Source of the DNA: an uncultured Streptococcus sp.
GTDB lineage: Bacteria; Bacillota; Bacilli; Lactobacillales; Streptococcaceae
Assembly (NCBI GenBank): GCA_934215455.1
Contig: CAKPZX010000069.1
Location: 1-5,779, forward strand
DNA: 5,779 nucleotides
Reading direction: 5' to 3'
Part shown: positions 1 through 5,733 of the stretch, piece by piece
Layout of the letters: every line of letters starts with the position of its first letter
Numbering within the stretch: the first letter of the stretch is position 1
Translations under genes and position numbers: made by a program
The notes under the pieces: model-generated
The model's input: only the letters and a program-made list of their open reading frames with translations
Database searches by the model: none
What the model was told of the DNA's origin: nothing

Positions 1-92
1 TAGTGATAAAATCGTTTTCAGTAGGATCAATTTGTCAAGTCGGGGCAATTTTTTGAAAAAATCCTATAATACTTTGATTTTAGAAATAAAAC
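1..92. other. Intergenic stretch without a supported gene
   Basis: This is the region beyond the gltX terminator. It is AT-rich and has no open frame with a ribosome binding site. It contains a TATAAT at 65-70 (+) without a matching -35, a TTGACA on the minus strand (33-38) without a good -10 at the usual distance, and a T6-G-A6 palindrome at 49-61. None of these is enough for a promoter call. The next gene on the minus strand, if there is one, lies outside the window. Confidence 0.6.
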
Positions 93-93
93 A

Positions 94-119
94 AAAAGCC
101 CCATTTAATAGGGACTTTT
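94..119 (-). terminator. Intrinsic terminator of gltX
   Basis: On the minus strand the arms AAAAGTCCC and GGGGCTTTT form a 9-bp stem with one G-U wobble and an 8-nt loop. The 3' arm runs directly into a T-rich tract (TTTTTGTTTTATTT, about 84-97). The wobble would be a C-A mismatch on the plus strand, so the structure folds best in RNA transcribed from gltX. It starts 8 nt after the gltX stop codon. Confidence 0.9.
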
Positions 120-126
120 CTGATAA

Positions 127-1584
127 TTATCTGATTTTTTCCAACATACTTTCAATGTGCTGGATAGATTTCTCGCGTCCAAGCAAGTAGATGGTATCTG
201 GTAATTCAGGACCATGCATTTCACCTGATACGGCGATACGGATTGGCATAAAGAGGTTTTTCCCTTTGATACCAGTTTCTTTTTGAACCGCTTTGATTTG
301 TGGGAAGATATTTTCTGCAACAAACTCATCGTCTGACATGGCTTCAAGCTTAGCTTTGAAGGCTTCAAGAACTGTAGGAACGGTTTCACCAGCCATGACT
401 TCTTTCTCTGCTTCGGTCAATTCTGGGAAGTCTGCAAAGAAAAGGTCTGTCAATGGAACGATTTCATCCACTGACTTCATTTGTGGTTTGTAGAGTTCCA
501 CCAATTTCTCAGCCTTGTCTGTCAAACGTCCTGCTGCTTCGAGGAATGGTTTGGCCATTTCAAAGATAGTCTCAAGATCCGCATTCTTGATGTACTCATT
601 GCTCATCCAGTCCATTTTCTTTTGGTCGAAAGCAGCTGGAGACTTGCTAAGGCGGTTTTCATCAAAGAGCTTGATGAGTTCTTCGCGAGAGAAAATTTCG
701 TCTTCCCCTCCAGGGTTCCAACCAAGAAGAGCGATAAAGTTAAAGACTGCTTCTGGAAGGTAACCTTTCTTCCGATAATCTTCGATGAACTGAAGGGTAT
801 TAGTGTCCCGTTTAGACAACTTCTTACCAGTTTCAGAGTTGATGATCAAGGTCATGTGACCGAACTCTGGCGCTTCCCAGCCAAGCGCTTCATAGACCAT
901 GAGTTGTTTTGGAGTGTTGGCAATGTGGTCATCTCCACGGATAACGTGAGAGATTTGCATATCGTGGTCATCGATCACAACGGCAAAGTTGTAAGTTGGA
1001 TAGCCATCTTTCTTTTGGATGACCCAGTCACCACCGATATTGCCACCTTCAAACTCGATATCGCCTTTGACCATATCATGCCATTTGTAGATACCTGACT
1101 CATTCACTGCCAAACGAACTGTTGGAATCACACCTGCTGCTTCACGTTCTGCGATATAAGCAGCTTTTTCTTCTTCGCTCATGCCAAGGTACTCGTTGAT
1201 GTAGCGAGGTGTTTCCCCTGCTGCTTCTTGGCGTTCACGTTCCGCTGCCAACTCTTCTTCAGTGACGTAAGATTTGTAAGCTTTACCTTCAGCCAAGAGT
1301 TGATCGATATATTTTTGATAGAGTTCCAAACGTTCAGACTGGCGGTAGTTTTCATGAGTCTCTGGACTTTCATCCCAGTCCATGCCCAACCAACGAAGGT
1401 TTTCAAGCTGTGAACGTTCTCCGTCTTCAACGTGACGTTTGCGGTCCGTATCCTCGATACGGATGATAAAGGTTCCACCATGGTGACGCGCATACAAGTA
1501 GTTAAACAATGCTGTACGAGCATTTCCGATGTGTAGTAGCCCTGTTGGACTTGGTGCATAACGCACACGAATATCTTTTGCCAT
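127..1584 (-). CDS. gltX: Glutamyl-tRNA synthetase (GluRS)
   Basis: This cytoplasmic class I aminoacyl-tRNA synthetase activates glutamate with ATP and charges tRNA-Glu. In streptococci, which use the GatCAB route, the family also mischarges tRNA-Gln for later amidation (established for the group, not visible here). The 485 residues match the usual bacterial length. A Rossmann domain opens with APSPTG (10-15) and the HIGH-like motif HIGN (18-21), followed by RIEDTD (42-47). [12 protein letters not shown] (216-227) precedes the KMSKS-type loop KLSKR (255-259). The region from about 330 to the end is the helical anticodon-binding part. The ATG is set by GAGGAG (1591-1596), 6 nt upstream. It has its own promoter (1639-1667) and terminator (94-119), so it appears monocistronic. 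All signature motifs are intact and there is no sign of truncation. Long open frames on the opposite strand (for example 481-1098) are shadows. Confidence 0.98.
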   Translation of the reverse strand: MAKDIRVRYAPSPTGLLHIGNARTALFNYLYARHHGGTFIIRIEDTDRKRHVEDGERSQLENLRWLGMDWDESPETHENYRQSERLELYQKYIDQLLAEGKAYKSYVTEEELAAERERQEAAGETPRYINEYLGMSEEEKAAYIAEREAAGVIPTVRLAVNESGIYKWHDMVKGDIEFEGGNIGGDWVIQKKDGYPTYNFAVVIDDHDMQISHVIRGDDHIANTPKQLMVYEALGWEAPEFGHMTLIINSETGKKLSKRDTNTLQFIEDYRKKGYLPEAVFNFIALLGWNPGGEDEIFSREELIKLFDENRLSKSPAAFDQKKMDWMSNEYIKNADLETIFEMAKPFLEAAGRLTDKAEKLVELYKPQMKSVDEIVPLTDLFFADFPELTEAEKEVMAGETVPTVLEAFKAKLEAMSDDEFVAENIFPQIKAVQKETGIKGKNLFMPIRIAVSGEMHGPELPDTIYLLGREKSIQHIESMLEKIR

Positions 1585-1638
1585 ATTTCTCTCCTCTTAT
1601 CTTGTTCGCTATTTCTAGCTCATTTTTCAATCGTTCCT

Positions 1639-1667
1639 ATTATACCACAAAGAAAGCAGGACTGAAA
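1639..1667 (-). promoter_or_regulatory. Promoter of gltX (extended -10)
   Basis: On the minus strand a perfect TATAAT (1639-1644) is preceded by TGG, giving the extended -10 form TGnTATAAT. A weak -35 (TTTCAG, 1662-1667) lies 17 bp upstream. The start site would be near 1632, giving a leader of about 47 nt with no obvious attenuator or T-box. Confidence 0.75.
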
Positions 1668-1715
1668 TGAATAAGTGACCTTTCTAGTCTTTCTTCCTAT
1701 ATATATGAAAAGAGA

Positions 1716-1763
1716 GTGGGACAGAAATCGGTAATTCGTTAGAATTCGATTTCGTCGTCCCAC
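1716..1763. repeat. Long hairpin 1 of the repeat element
   Basis: GTGGGAC (1716-1722) pairs with GTCCCAC (1757-1763), GAAATCG (1724-1730) with CGATTTC (1747-1753), and AATTC (1733-1737) with GAATT (1742-1746). The total is 19 bp, closed by a GTTA loop, with small asymmetric internal loops. Read on the minus strand it is followed by CTCTCTTTTCAT, so it could act as a weak second terminator ahead of gltX. On the plus strand there is no T-run after it. Confidence 0.8.
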
Positions 1764-1766
1764 CTC

Positions 1767-1832
1767 CGCACAGTTGAGTAGGGCTGTAAAAGCTGATGAA
1801 ATCAGCGTAGTAGAGCCCACTCAACCACTGCG
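1767..1832. repeat. Branched hairpin 2 of the repeat element
   Basis: Nested pairing is visible: CGCA/TGCG (1767-1770 with 1829-1832), GTTGAGT/ACTCAAC (1773-1779 with 1819-1825), GGGCT/AGCCC (1781-1785 with 1814-1818) and the apical GCTGAT/ATCAGC (1792-1797 with 1801-1806, loop GAA). There is no T-run on either side, so it is not a terminator. It looks like the conserved core of the repeat. Confidence 0.7.
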
Positions 1833-1860
1833 TCTTGCTTGACAATCCAAAAACAATTGA

Positions 1861-1886
1861 GAGGCTAGGACTTTTGTCCCAGCCTC
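1861..1886 (-). terminator. Hairpin 3 of the repeat, likely estA terminator
   Basis: On the minus strand GAGGCT-G-GGAC and GTCC-T-AGCCTC form an 11-bp stem, including one G-U wobble, with an AAAA loop. It begins 21 nt after the estA stop. The downstream sequence CTCAATTGTTTTTGG gives an imperfect, slightly distant T-run. The wobble is an A-C mismatch on the plus strand, so it folds best in estA-direction RNA. The mobile-looking repeat seems to supply the terminator. Confidence 0.65.
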
Positions 1887-1906
1887 ATATCCAATCTATT
1901 TGTATC

Positions 1907-2689
1907 TTAGGCTAGTCTTTCTTCCAATTCAAAGTCAATTGGCAGGGTTTGTAAAAAGTGCTCCAACTCACGTTCCCAGTAGAACCATTCGTGCTTGCCT
2001 GGGCTGTGGGTATAGGTGATATCCAAACCTAACTTTTCTAATTCCTTGACTTCAAAATTATTGGCTTCATAAAGGAAATCCTGCTCCCCGCACCAGATCC
2101 AGAGTTTGGTCTTCTTATCTGAAAACTTCTTGGCAGCAGTCTCTAGCGAGTAGGGACTGGTCGTCCAATCCTCAATCTCTCCAAAAATTCCCTTCCAAAA
2201 AGCAGGTTGTTCCAAGTCATTGTTTTCAAAGTCCCGACCATGGAAACTTAAAGCCCCAGAAAAACTAGCTGCATGAGAGAAACGATTTGTCTTGAGAGCC
2301 AAGAGCATCGATCCATAGCCACCCATGGATAGACCCGCAATAAAGGTCTTCTCCCGTTTCTTGGTCATATTAGGGAAGAAGCGAGAAAGAGTCTCTGGCA
2401 ATTCCTCCGCAATGGCCGTGTAGTAGTTGTAGCCATACTGGGTATCTGTGTAAAAGCCATTATTGGTATTGGGTAGGACCACGATCAGATTGGTATTTCG
2501 CAAAATGCGCTCCACATTGGTCCGCTTTAACCAGGAGTGGTGGTTGCCATTCATCCCGTGCAAGAGATAGAGAACTGGAATATCCGTATCCGCTGGATCT
2601 TCCACGCGCGACGCATCTGGATAAAGAACAGACACGCCCCACTCCATCTTCAAGGCTTCTGAATAATACTCAATCTGCATAACTGCCAT
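1907..2689 (-). CDS. estA: EstA family serine esterase (tributyrin esterase)
   Basis: This alpha/beta-hydrolase of the esterase D/EstA type hydrolyses short-chain acyl esters. The streptococcal and lactococcal relatives are called tributyrin esterase, and the pneumococcal one can deacetylate sugars (family knowledge). Visible features are the oxyanion segment HGMNG (44-48), the nucleophile elbow GLSMGG with Ser121, Asp204 in GEQDFLYE and His233 in GKHEW, a plausible catalytic triad. There is no signal peptide, so it should be cytoplasmic unless released by another route. The frame could extend to a GTG at 2719, but that codon has no ribosome binding site and lies inside the upstream hairpin. 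The ATG at 2689 has AGAGGA 6 nt upstream and gives the MAVM start I recall for pneumococcal EstA, with 260 residues. It lies 70 nt after rnjB and has no promoter of its own that I can see. Confidence 0.93.
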   Translation of the reverse strand: MAVMQIEYYSEALKMEWGVSVLYPDASRVEDPADTDIPVLYLLHGMNGNHHSWLKRTNVERILRNTNLIVVLPNTNNGFYTDTQYGYNYYTAIAEELPETLSRFFPNMTKKREKTFIAGLSMGGYGSMLLALKTNRFSHAASFSGALSFHGRDFENNDLEQPAFWKGIFGEIEDWTTSPYSLETAAKKFSDKKTKLWIWCGEQDFLYEANNFEVKELEKLGLDITYTHSPGKHEWFYWERELEHFLQTLPIDFELEERLA

Positions 2690-2695
2690 TTGATT

Positions 2696-2701
2696 TCCTC
2701 T
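2696..2701 (-). promoter_or_regulatory. Ribosome binding site deciding the estA start
   Basis: AGAGGA on the minus strand lies 6 nt before the ATG at 2689. It supports this start over the in-frame GTG at 2719, which would add ten residues and has no Shine-Dalgarno. Confidence 0.8.
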
Positions 2702-2711
2702 TTCTACTGTT

Positions 2712-2747
2712 AAAAACACTCGGCAAGCCTCGGGCCGCCAAGCGTTT
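2712..2747 (-). terminator. Hairpin/terminator between rnjB and estA
   Basis: On the minus strand AAACGCTTGGCGG (2735-2747) pairs with TTGCCGAGTGTTT (2714-2726) over 13 bp. Several of these pairs are G-U wobbles that would be mismatches on the plus strand, so the fold is specific to rnjB-direction RNA. The inner part has a small loop. The 3' side ends in TTTTT but runs straight into AACAG, so termination is probably partial. It may terminate rnjB, or set a lower estA level by read-through. Confidence 0.65.
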
Positions 2748-2759
2748 CGTTTTCTACTA

Positions 2760-4421
2760 TTATTTCACTTCCATCACGACTGGTAGGATGGCTGGACGAC
2801 GTTTGGTTTGTTCAAACAAGAACTTAGACAAGTTGTCGCGTACCAAACCTTTTAACTCACCCCAGTCAAAGCTATCTTGATTCAAATAATCTTCGACGCT
2901 TTGGTTGACCAATTCGCAACTTTCACGAAGAATATCCCGGCTCTTCTTGACATAGACAAAACCACGGGTGTGCACGCGCGCTTTGGAAATAATTTTCTTC
3001 TCTTTGCGATTCACGGTGATCGCCACGATAAAGATCCCGTCTTCTGACAAGACCTTGCGGTCACGAAGGACAATATTGCCCACATCACCAATGGCGTTCC
3101 CATCGATCATGACATCTCCAGCTGAGACGCTACCGGCAGGGACGAAGTCCCCCTTTTCGTACTCCATTACCGTTCCGCGTTTTGGAATAAAGATATTCTC
3201 AGGCAAGATACCGACTTCCATCGCTACCCGCGCATGGGCATCCAATTCGCGGTATTCCCCTTGGATCGGGAAGAGGTATTTAGGACGAAGAAGGTTGATC
3301 ATCAACTGCAAGTCCCGTGCGTTTCCGTGACCAGACACGCGCAAGCTTGACGTGATCAATTTGACAATGCCACCTGCTTGGTAGATCATGTTTTCCACAC
3401 GAGCCACCACAGCTTCTTTAGCAATAGATGGTGTTGTGACGACGTAGACCAAGTCCCCATCTTTGATTTCCACATAACGGTGACGGCCAATCGACATCTT
3501 GCGCAAACCGTTGATCGGCTCACCCATCCGGCCTGTTTCCAAAATGATCAATTCATGATCTTCAAAACGGCTCATTTCTTTTGGCTTGATCAAGAGTTTT
3601 TCGTTGGCAAGAGACAATTTGTTCAAGCGAATAGCTGTCCGGACGATGTTTTCCACGTCAAACCCTGTCAAGACCACTCGACGGCCAGTCTCAGCCGCAG
3701 CATCAAAGACCTGCTGAATCCGAGAAAGGTTGCTGGCTACCGCCGCTACGATGACACGACCATCCCAGTCTGCAATCGTATCTAAGATAGCATCACCTAC
3801 TTCTTGCTCACTGGCAACTTGAATATTACTATCCGCATTGGCCGAGTCACTCAAGAGAGCGAGCACGCCTTCGCGGCCAATCTCAGCTAGGCGAGCAAAG
3901 TCTGTCGCGTATGACTCGCTGGCAGTTTGGTCAAATTTAAAGTCTCCTGTATAGACAATATTGCCCTCAGGAGTGCCAATCACAATCCCGATACTTTCAG
4001 GGATGGAGTGGGTTGTTTGAAAGAAAGAGACGACGGCATCCCCAAAATCAATCTCAGAATTCTGATCGATGACATGAAAGTCGTTGAATTTCTTCACACT
4101 GTCATTGCTTTTTACAAAGAGTTTAGCCAACTCAATGGTCAATTCTGTCCCGAATACAGGGACTTTCGCTTCCGCCAAAAGATAAGGCAAGGCCCCAATG
4201 GCATCCGCATGACCGTGGGTCAAGAAAACACCCGCAATGCGGTCCTTGTTTTCAAATAGATAATCCATGTTGGGGATAACGACATCCACCCCAAGTTGCT
4301 CATTTTCTGGATACTTCAAACCCGCATCCAAGACAAAAATCGAATCGTTCACTTCGGCAACGTAGAGATTTTTCCCATTTTCTCGAACACCGCCAAGAGT
4401 GACTAATTTAATACTACTCAC
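2760..4421 (-). CDS. rnjB: Ribonuclease J2
   Basis: This is the metallo-beta-lactamase/beta-CASP ribonuclease partner of RNase J1 in mRNA maturation and decay. The J1/J2 complex has endonuclease and 5'-exonuclease activity (known for the family). It has 553 residues. The beta-lactamase core shows THGHADAIG (68-76), TTHS with His138 and VYTGD with Asp160. DSANAD (192-197) takes the place of the J-family DSTNA. The beta-CASP part has SGHGNARDL (363-371) and PIQGEY (385-390), and a C-terminal domain follows. Two metal-ligand positions are replaced: the last His of HxHxDH is Ala74, and the usual His of P(V/I)HGE is Gln387. This marks it as J2 rather than J1 and predicts weak catalysis. The start is GTG, with AAAGGAG (4428-4434) 6 nt upstream. 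Its promoter is at 4514-4542 and a hairpin separates it from estA. Confidence 0.95.
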   Translation of the reverse strand: MSSIKLVTLGGVRENGKNLYVAEVNDSIFVLDAGLKYPENEQLGVDVVIPNMDYLFENKDRIAGVFLTHGHADAIGALPYLLAEAKVPVFGTELTIELAKLFVKSNDSVKKFNDFHVIDQNSEIDFGDAVVSFFQTTHSIPESIGIVIGTPEGNIVYTGDFKFDQTASESYATDFARLAEIGREGVLALLSDSANADSNIQVASEQEVGDAILDTIADWDGRVIVAAVASNLSRIQQVFDAAAETGRRVVLTGFDVENIVRTAIRLNKLSLANEKLLIKPKEMSRFEDHELIILETGRMGEPINGLRKMSIGRHRYVEIKDGDLVYVVTTPSIAKEAVVARVENMIYQAGGIVKLITSSLRVSGHGNARDLQLMINLLRPKYLFPIQGEYRELDAHARVAMEVGILPENIFIPKRGTVMEYEKGDFVPAGSVSAGDVMIDGNAIGDVGNIVLRDRKVLSEDGIFIVAITVNRKEKKIISKARVHTRGFVYVKKSRDILRESCELVNQSVEDYLNQDSFDWGELKGLVRDNLSKFLFEQTKRRPAILPVVMEVK

Positions 4422-4471
4422 TGTTGTCTCCTTTAGTGTGATTATTTTAATACTTACGGTCCTTGGTCGCC

Positions 4472-4485
4472 CAAGTCGAATTACA
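4472..4485 (-). promoter_or_regulatory. GNRA hairpin in the rnjB 5' leader
   Basis: In the 86-nt leader of rnjB, CTTGG and CCAAG close a GCGA tetraloop of the stable GNRA class. A second small stem, TGCAA/TTGCA with loop GTAT, lies nearer the 5' end. Neither covers the Shine-Dalgarno. They could stabilise the 5' end or serve as a processing site. Their function is unknown. Confidence 0.45.
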
Positions 4486-4513
4486 GCTTTGCAAATACTT
4501 GCATATCCACTCT

Positions 4514-4542
4514 ATTATACAATTTTTTTCTCTTTTTTTCAA
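4514..4542 (-). promoter_or_regulatory. Promoter of rnjB
   Basis: On the minus strand TTGAAA (4537-4542, 5 of 6 to consensus) is separated by exactly 17 bp from a perfect TATAAT (4514-4519). The start site would be near 4507. It lies just downstream of the preceding gene's terminator, which makes rnjB the head of its own unit. The spacer and -35 flank are rich in A/T runs. Confidence 0.85.
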
Positions 4543-4557
4543 AAAGCTTTCCACAGC

Positions 4558-4590
4558 AAAAAAGTCCTCTCATCTATTTCAGATGAGAGG
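4558..4590 (-). terminator. Intrinsic terminator of the unknown 180-aa gene
   Basis: On the minus strand CCTCTCATCT (4581-4590) and AGATGAGAGG (4566-4575) form a perfect 10-bp stem with a GAAAT loop, followed by AC and TTTTTT (4558-4563). It lies 34 nt after the stop at 4625. A separate perfect palindrome, TAGGCGCCTA (4596-4605), sits just before it on the RNA. Confidence 0.93.
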
Positions 4591-4624
4591 GCTTCTAGGC
4601 GCCTATTTTTAGGGGGAAAAGACC

Positions 4625-5167
4625 CTAAAGATGGTAATCTCCCCGTTTATTTTCAATGATCCGCATGGCTGCCTTGATCACATGAAACTTGCCTAACAAT
4701 TCCTCTAGGCGCTTACTATTTCGCTCGCTCAATTGGCCGTTCTTGACCGCTTGGGACAGGCGATAAAAGTCATCCAAGTCCTCCCCAATGTTTTCAAACA
4801 GCTCTTTAGCTTCCTTGAGTCGGTAGCGATTGACTAGGTGGTTCACATCTTTTTTGAAGGAAGCGACATTGTTTTCGTGAATGTCCGTATAAGCTTCCTC
4901 TTCTTCCTTAGATTCTTGGTAATTAACTGCCTTAAAGCAAGTGATGAACTCCCGACTTTTGATATTGCAGACAAAGATGACGCCATCACTGGCTACATAG
5001 GCTTCTGTGTTGGCGGGTTGAACCACATTACTATCATAAGGAGAGAGGGAGGAGAGGTGTTGGTTGATCCACTTATTCAAGTGCTGATCATCTACGCCAA
5101 AGCGCTCAAAAGCTCTTTGCCGAAAATGGTCCCGACAACTATATTCTTGCGCATACGACAATCCCAT
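4625..5167 (-). CDS. Conserved-looking hypothetical protein, 180 aa
   Basis: I do not recognise this family. The ATG at 5167 is chosen because AGGAGGAGGTGA (5172-5183) precedes it at ideal spacing. The open frame extends to 5254, but that part runs through a terminator hairpin. The protein is soluble, with no signal peptide or membrane segment. It reads as two parts. Residues 1-85 have a motif HFRQRAFERFGV (14-25), then a short beta-rich stretch ending in DGVIFVCNIKSREFITCF (61-78). Residues 86-180 are highly charged and probably alpha-helical, with an acidic KEEEEAY run and repeated Lys/Glu. The 'H-R-ER-FG...VFV...FITC' pattern faintly recalls small RelE-like or DUF4258-type folds, but this is inference from memory. 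Upstream lies a long structured RNA with terminator and downstream lies a strong terminator, so the gene is a single-gene unit next to rnjB. Confidence 0.85.
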   Translation of the reverse strand: MGLSYAQEYSCRDHFRQRAFERFGVDDQHLNKWINQHLSSLSPYDSNVVQPANTEAYVASDGVIFVCNIKSREFITCFKAVNYQESKEEEEAYTDIHENNVASFKKDVNHLVNRYRLKEAKELFENIGEDLDDFYRLSQAVKNGQLSERNSKRLEELLGKFHVIKAAMRIIENKRGDYHL

Positions 5168-5171
5168 ACTC

Positions 5172-5183
5172 TCACCTCCTCCT
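5172..5183 (-). promoter_or_regulatory. Very strong Shine-Dalgarno of the unknown gene
   Basis: AGGAGGAGGTGA on the minus strand includes nine consecutive bases complementary to the 16S rRNA 3' end (AGGAGGTGA), 4 nt before the ATG at 5167. It fixes the start and shows that the gene is meant to be translated well once read-through past the terminator at 5195-5228 occurs. Confidence 0.9.
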
Positions 5184-5194
5184 GAGTATTTTAT

Positions 5195-5228
5195 AAAAAT
5201 GGCCTCCAGTCTTACGGGACTAGAGGCC
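5195..5228 (-). terminator. Intrinsic terminator at the end of the structured RNA
   Basis: On the minus strand GGCCTCTAGTC (5218-5228) and GACTGGAGGCC (5201-5211) form an 11-bp stem with one U-G wobble and a 6-nt loop (CCGTAA), followed by ATTTTTAT. It ends only 12 nt before the Shine-Dalgarno of the unknown gene, so transcription of that gene must pass through it. This is the layout of an attenuator, or of an ncRNA followed by a read-through gene. Confidence 0.9.
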
Positions 5229-5607
5229 TGGTCTGCTTCACTGACTTGGTGCAATTAACCTTTTGGCTAACAAAACAATGTTTATGATGTTGATTTCATT
5301 TAATAGTATTTGTGTAAAATACCAGAGGTTTTCTTTGCTATCCTAAATCCAAATGATTAGTTTTCGACTGGACGCATCGAAGTTTGAAAACCTTTACAAA
5401 AAGCTTCTACCTACTATTTCCACGTTTTCTTATGTCTCCGGACAAACTAAGCAGGTTTGCCCGACCGTCCAACCGATCCGACACACACGACATGACTGCT
5501 CTTTTACGATAAGAGCATGAACAGATATCAGCAAAACAGGCCTAAAACGAAGTAACCTAAATTTTAACTCGATAAGGCATTGGTATCAATCCCTTCTTTA
5601 TCTTTCT
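5195..5607 (-). ncRNA. Unidentified structured RNA / long 5' leader, about 413 nt
   Basis: A consensus promoter (5614-5642) and an intrinsic terminator (5195-5228) frame a stretch with no good coding frame. Stems visible in minus-strand RNA are: GGGATTG/CAATGCC (5587-5593 with 5576-5582, one G-G mismatch, loop ATAC); TGCTCTT/AAGAGCA (5511-5517 with 5497-5503); CGGGCAAAC/GTTTGTCCG (5455-5463 with 5439-5447, 9 bp, 7-nt loop); a closing stem GGTTTTC/GAAAACC (5386-5392 with 5327-5333) enclosing TTCGA/TCGAA (5377-5381 with 5363-5367); TGGTATTT/AAATACTA (near 5304-5324); and TTAGCC/GGTTAA with an AAAA loop (near 5254-5269). I find no T-box TGGNACCGCG, no RNase P GAGGAAAGTCC, no tmRNA or 6S features and no known riboswitch core. 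It is either a stand-alone ncRNA or a regulatory leader of the 180-aa gene. Confidence 0.7.
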
Positions 5608-5613
5608 AACTAT

Positions 5614-5642
5614 ATTATACTCAGCTACCTAAGTAATTGCAA
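5614..5642 (-). promoter_or_regulatory. Promoter of the structured RNA / unknown gene
   Basis: On the minus strand TTGCAA (5637-5642, 4 of 6) lies 17 bp from a perfect TATAAT (5614-5619). The start site would be near 5607. The same TATAAT and 17-bp spacing recur at rnjB. Directly upstream is the palindrome at 5647-5658. Confidence 0.85.
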
Positions 5643-5646
5643 GCGA

Positions 5647-5658
5647 TTTCAGCTGAAA
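5647..5658. promoter_or_regulatory. Perfect 12-bp palindrome upstream of the -35 (possible operator)
   Basis: TTTCAGCTGAAA is a perfect inverted repeat starting 4 bp upstream of the -35 hexamer. That is where an activator, or a repressor that blocks polymerase, could bind. I cannot assign it to a regulator. It lacks a downstream T-run and is too short to suggest a terminator. Confidence 0.4.
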
Positions 5659-5707
5659 CTAGTTCCAATTTTTATGCGGTTTTACAGATGATTTAAGAAA
5701 AAGAAAA

Positions 5708-5733
5708 GAGGCTGGGACAAAAGTCCTAGCCTC
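5708..5733. terminator. Hairpin of repeat copy 2, possibly bidirectional terminator
   Basis: GAGGCT-G-GGAC and GTCC-T-AGCCTC form an 11-bp stem with an AAAA loop. Read to the left on the minus strand it is followed directly by TTTTCTTTTTCTT (about 5695-5707), which would suit termination of a gene beyond the right edge. Read to the right it is followed by CTCAATTATTTTTGG. The minus-strand use fits the local gene direction best, although the internal wobble is then an A-C mismatch. Confidence 0.55.

Larger units (their letters stand above)
1711..1886 (-). repeat. Composite three-hairpin intergenic repeat, copy 1
   Basis: A non-coding element of about 176 bp between estA and gltX is made of three consecutive stem-loops (1716-1763, 1767-1832, 1861-1886). 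Its two outer ends resemble each other in inverted orientation: GAGTGGGACAGAAATC at the left on the plus strand, and GAGGCTGGGACAAAAGTCC read inward from the right on the minus strand. The right 72 bp (1815-1886) recur inverted at 5708-5779 with 70 of 72 identities. The structure suggests a small non-autonomous palindromic repeat. Related TGGGACA hairpins are common between genes of low-GC Gram-positives (from memory). No transposase is encoded, and no convincing target-site duplication is seen beyond ATAT on both sides. Confidence 0.8.

Noticed and set aside
10..70. Possible promoters: TATAAT at 65-70 (+) and TTGACA at 33-38 (-)
   Set aside because: Each lacks a partner hexamer at 16-18 bp (the best candidates are GGGGCA and ACGATT), and no gene inside the window would be served.
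481..1098. 205-codon plus-strand open frame opposite gltX
   Set aside because: It is a shadow of the gltX codons. It has no ribosome binding site or promoter and resembles no family.
1620..1820. 66-codon minus-strand frame covering the gltX promoter and the repeat element
   Set aside because: It reads through two palindromic hairpins and the promoter, and has no Shine-Dalgarno.
1711..1886. CRISPR array or tandem repeat
   Set aside because: The repeated parts are inverted arms of hairpins, not evenly spaced direct repeats with unique spacers.
4399..4659. Plus-strand open frame of 86 codons with a hydrophobic start, across the rnjB promoter region
   Set aside because: It begins with GTG without a good ribosome binding site, runs antisense through the rnjB start, promoter and a clear terminator, and its hydrophobicity comes from the A/T-rich regulatory DNA.
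5168..5254. N-terminal extension of the 180-aa protein from an ATG at 5254
   Set aside because: The extension would be translated from the terminator hairpin without an RBS, while an optimal Shine-Dalgarno sits right before the ATG at 5167.
5353..5520. 55-codon plus-strand frame opposite the structured RNA (starts MISFRLDASK)
   Set aside because: There is no ribosome binding site or plus-strand promoter upstream. It overlaps stems that explain the sequence better, and it contains no recognisable motif.
5195..5607. RNase P RNA, tmRNA, 6S RNA or T-box
   Set aside because: The GAGGAAAGTCC and ACAGAA blocks of RNase P, the tRNA-like ends and tag frame of tmRNA, and the TGGNACCGCG block of T-boxes are all absent. 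The fold does not have the single long bulged hairpin of 6S.
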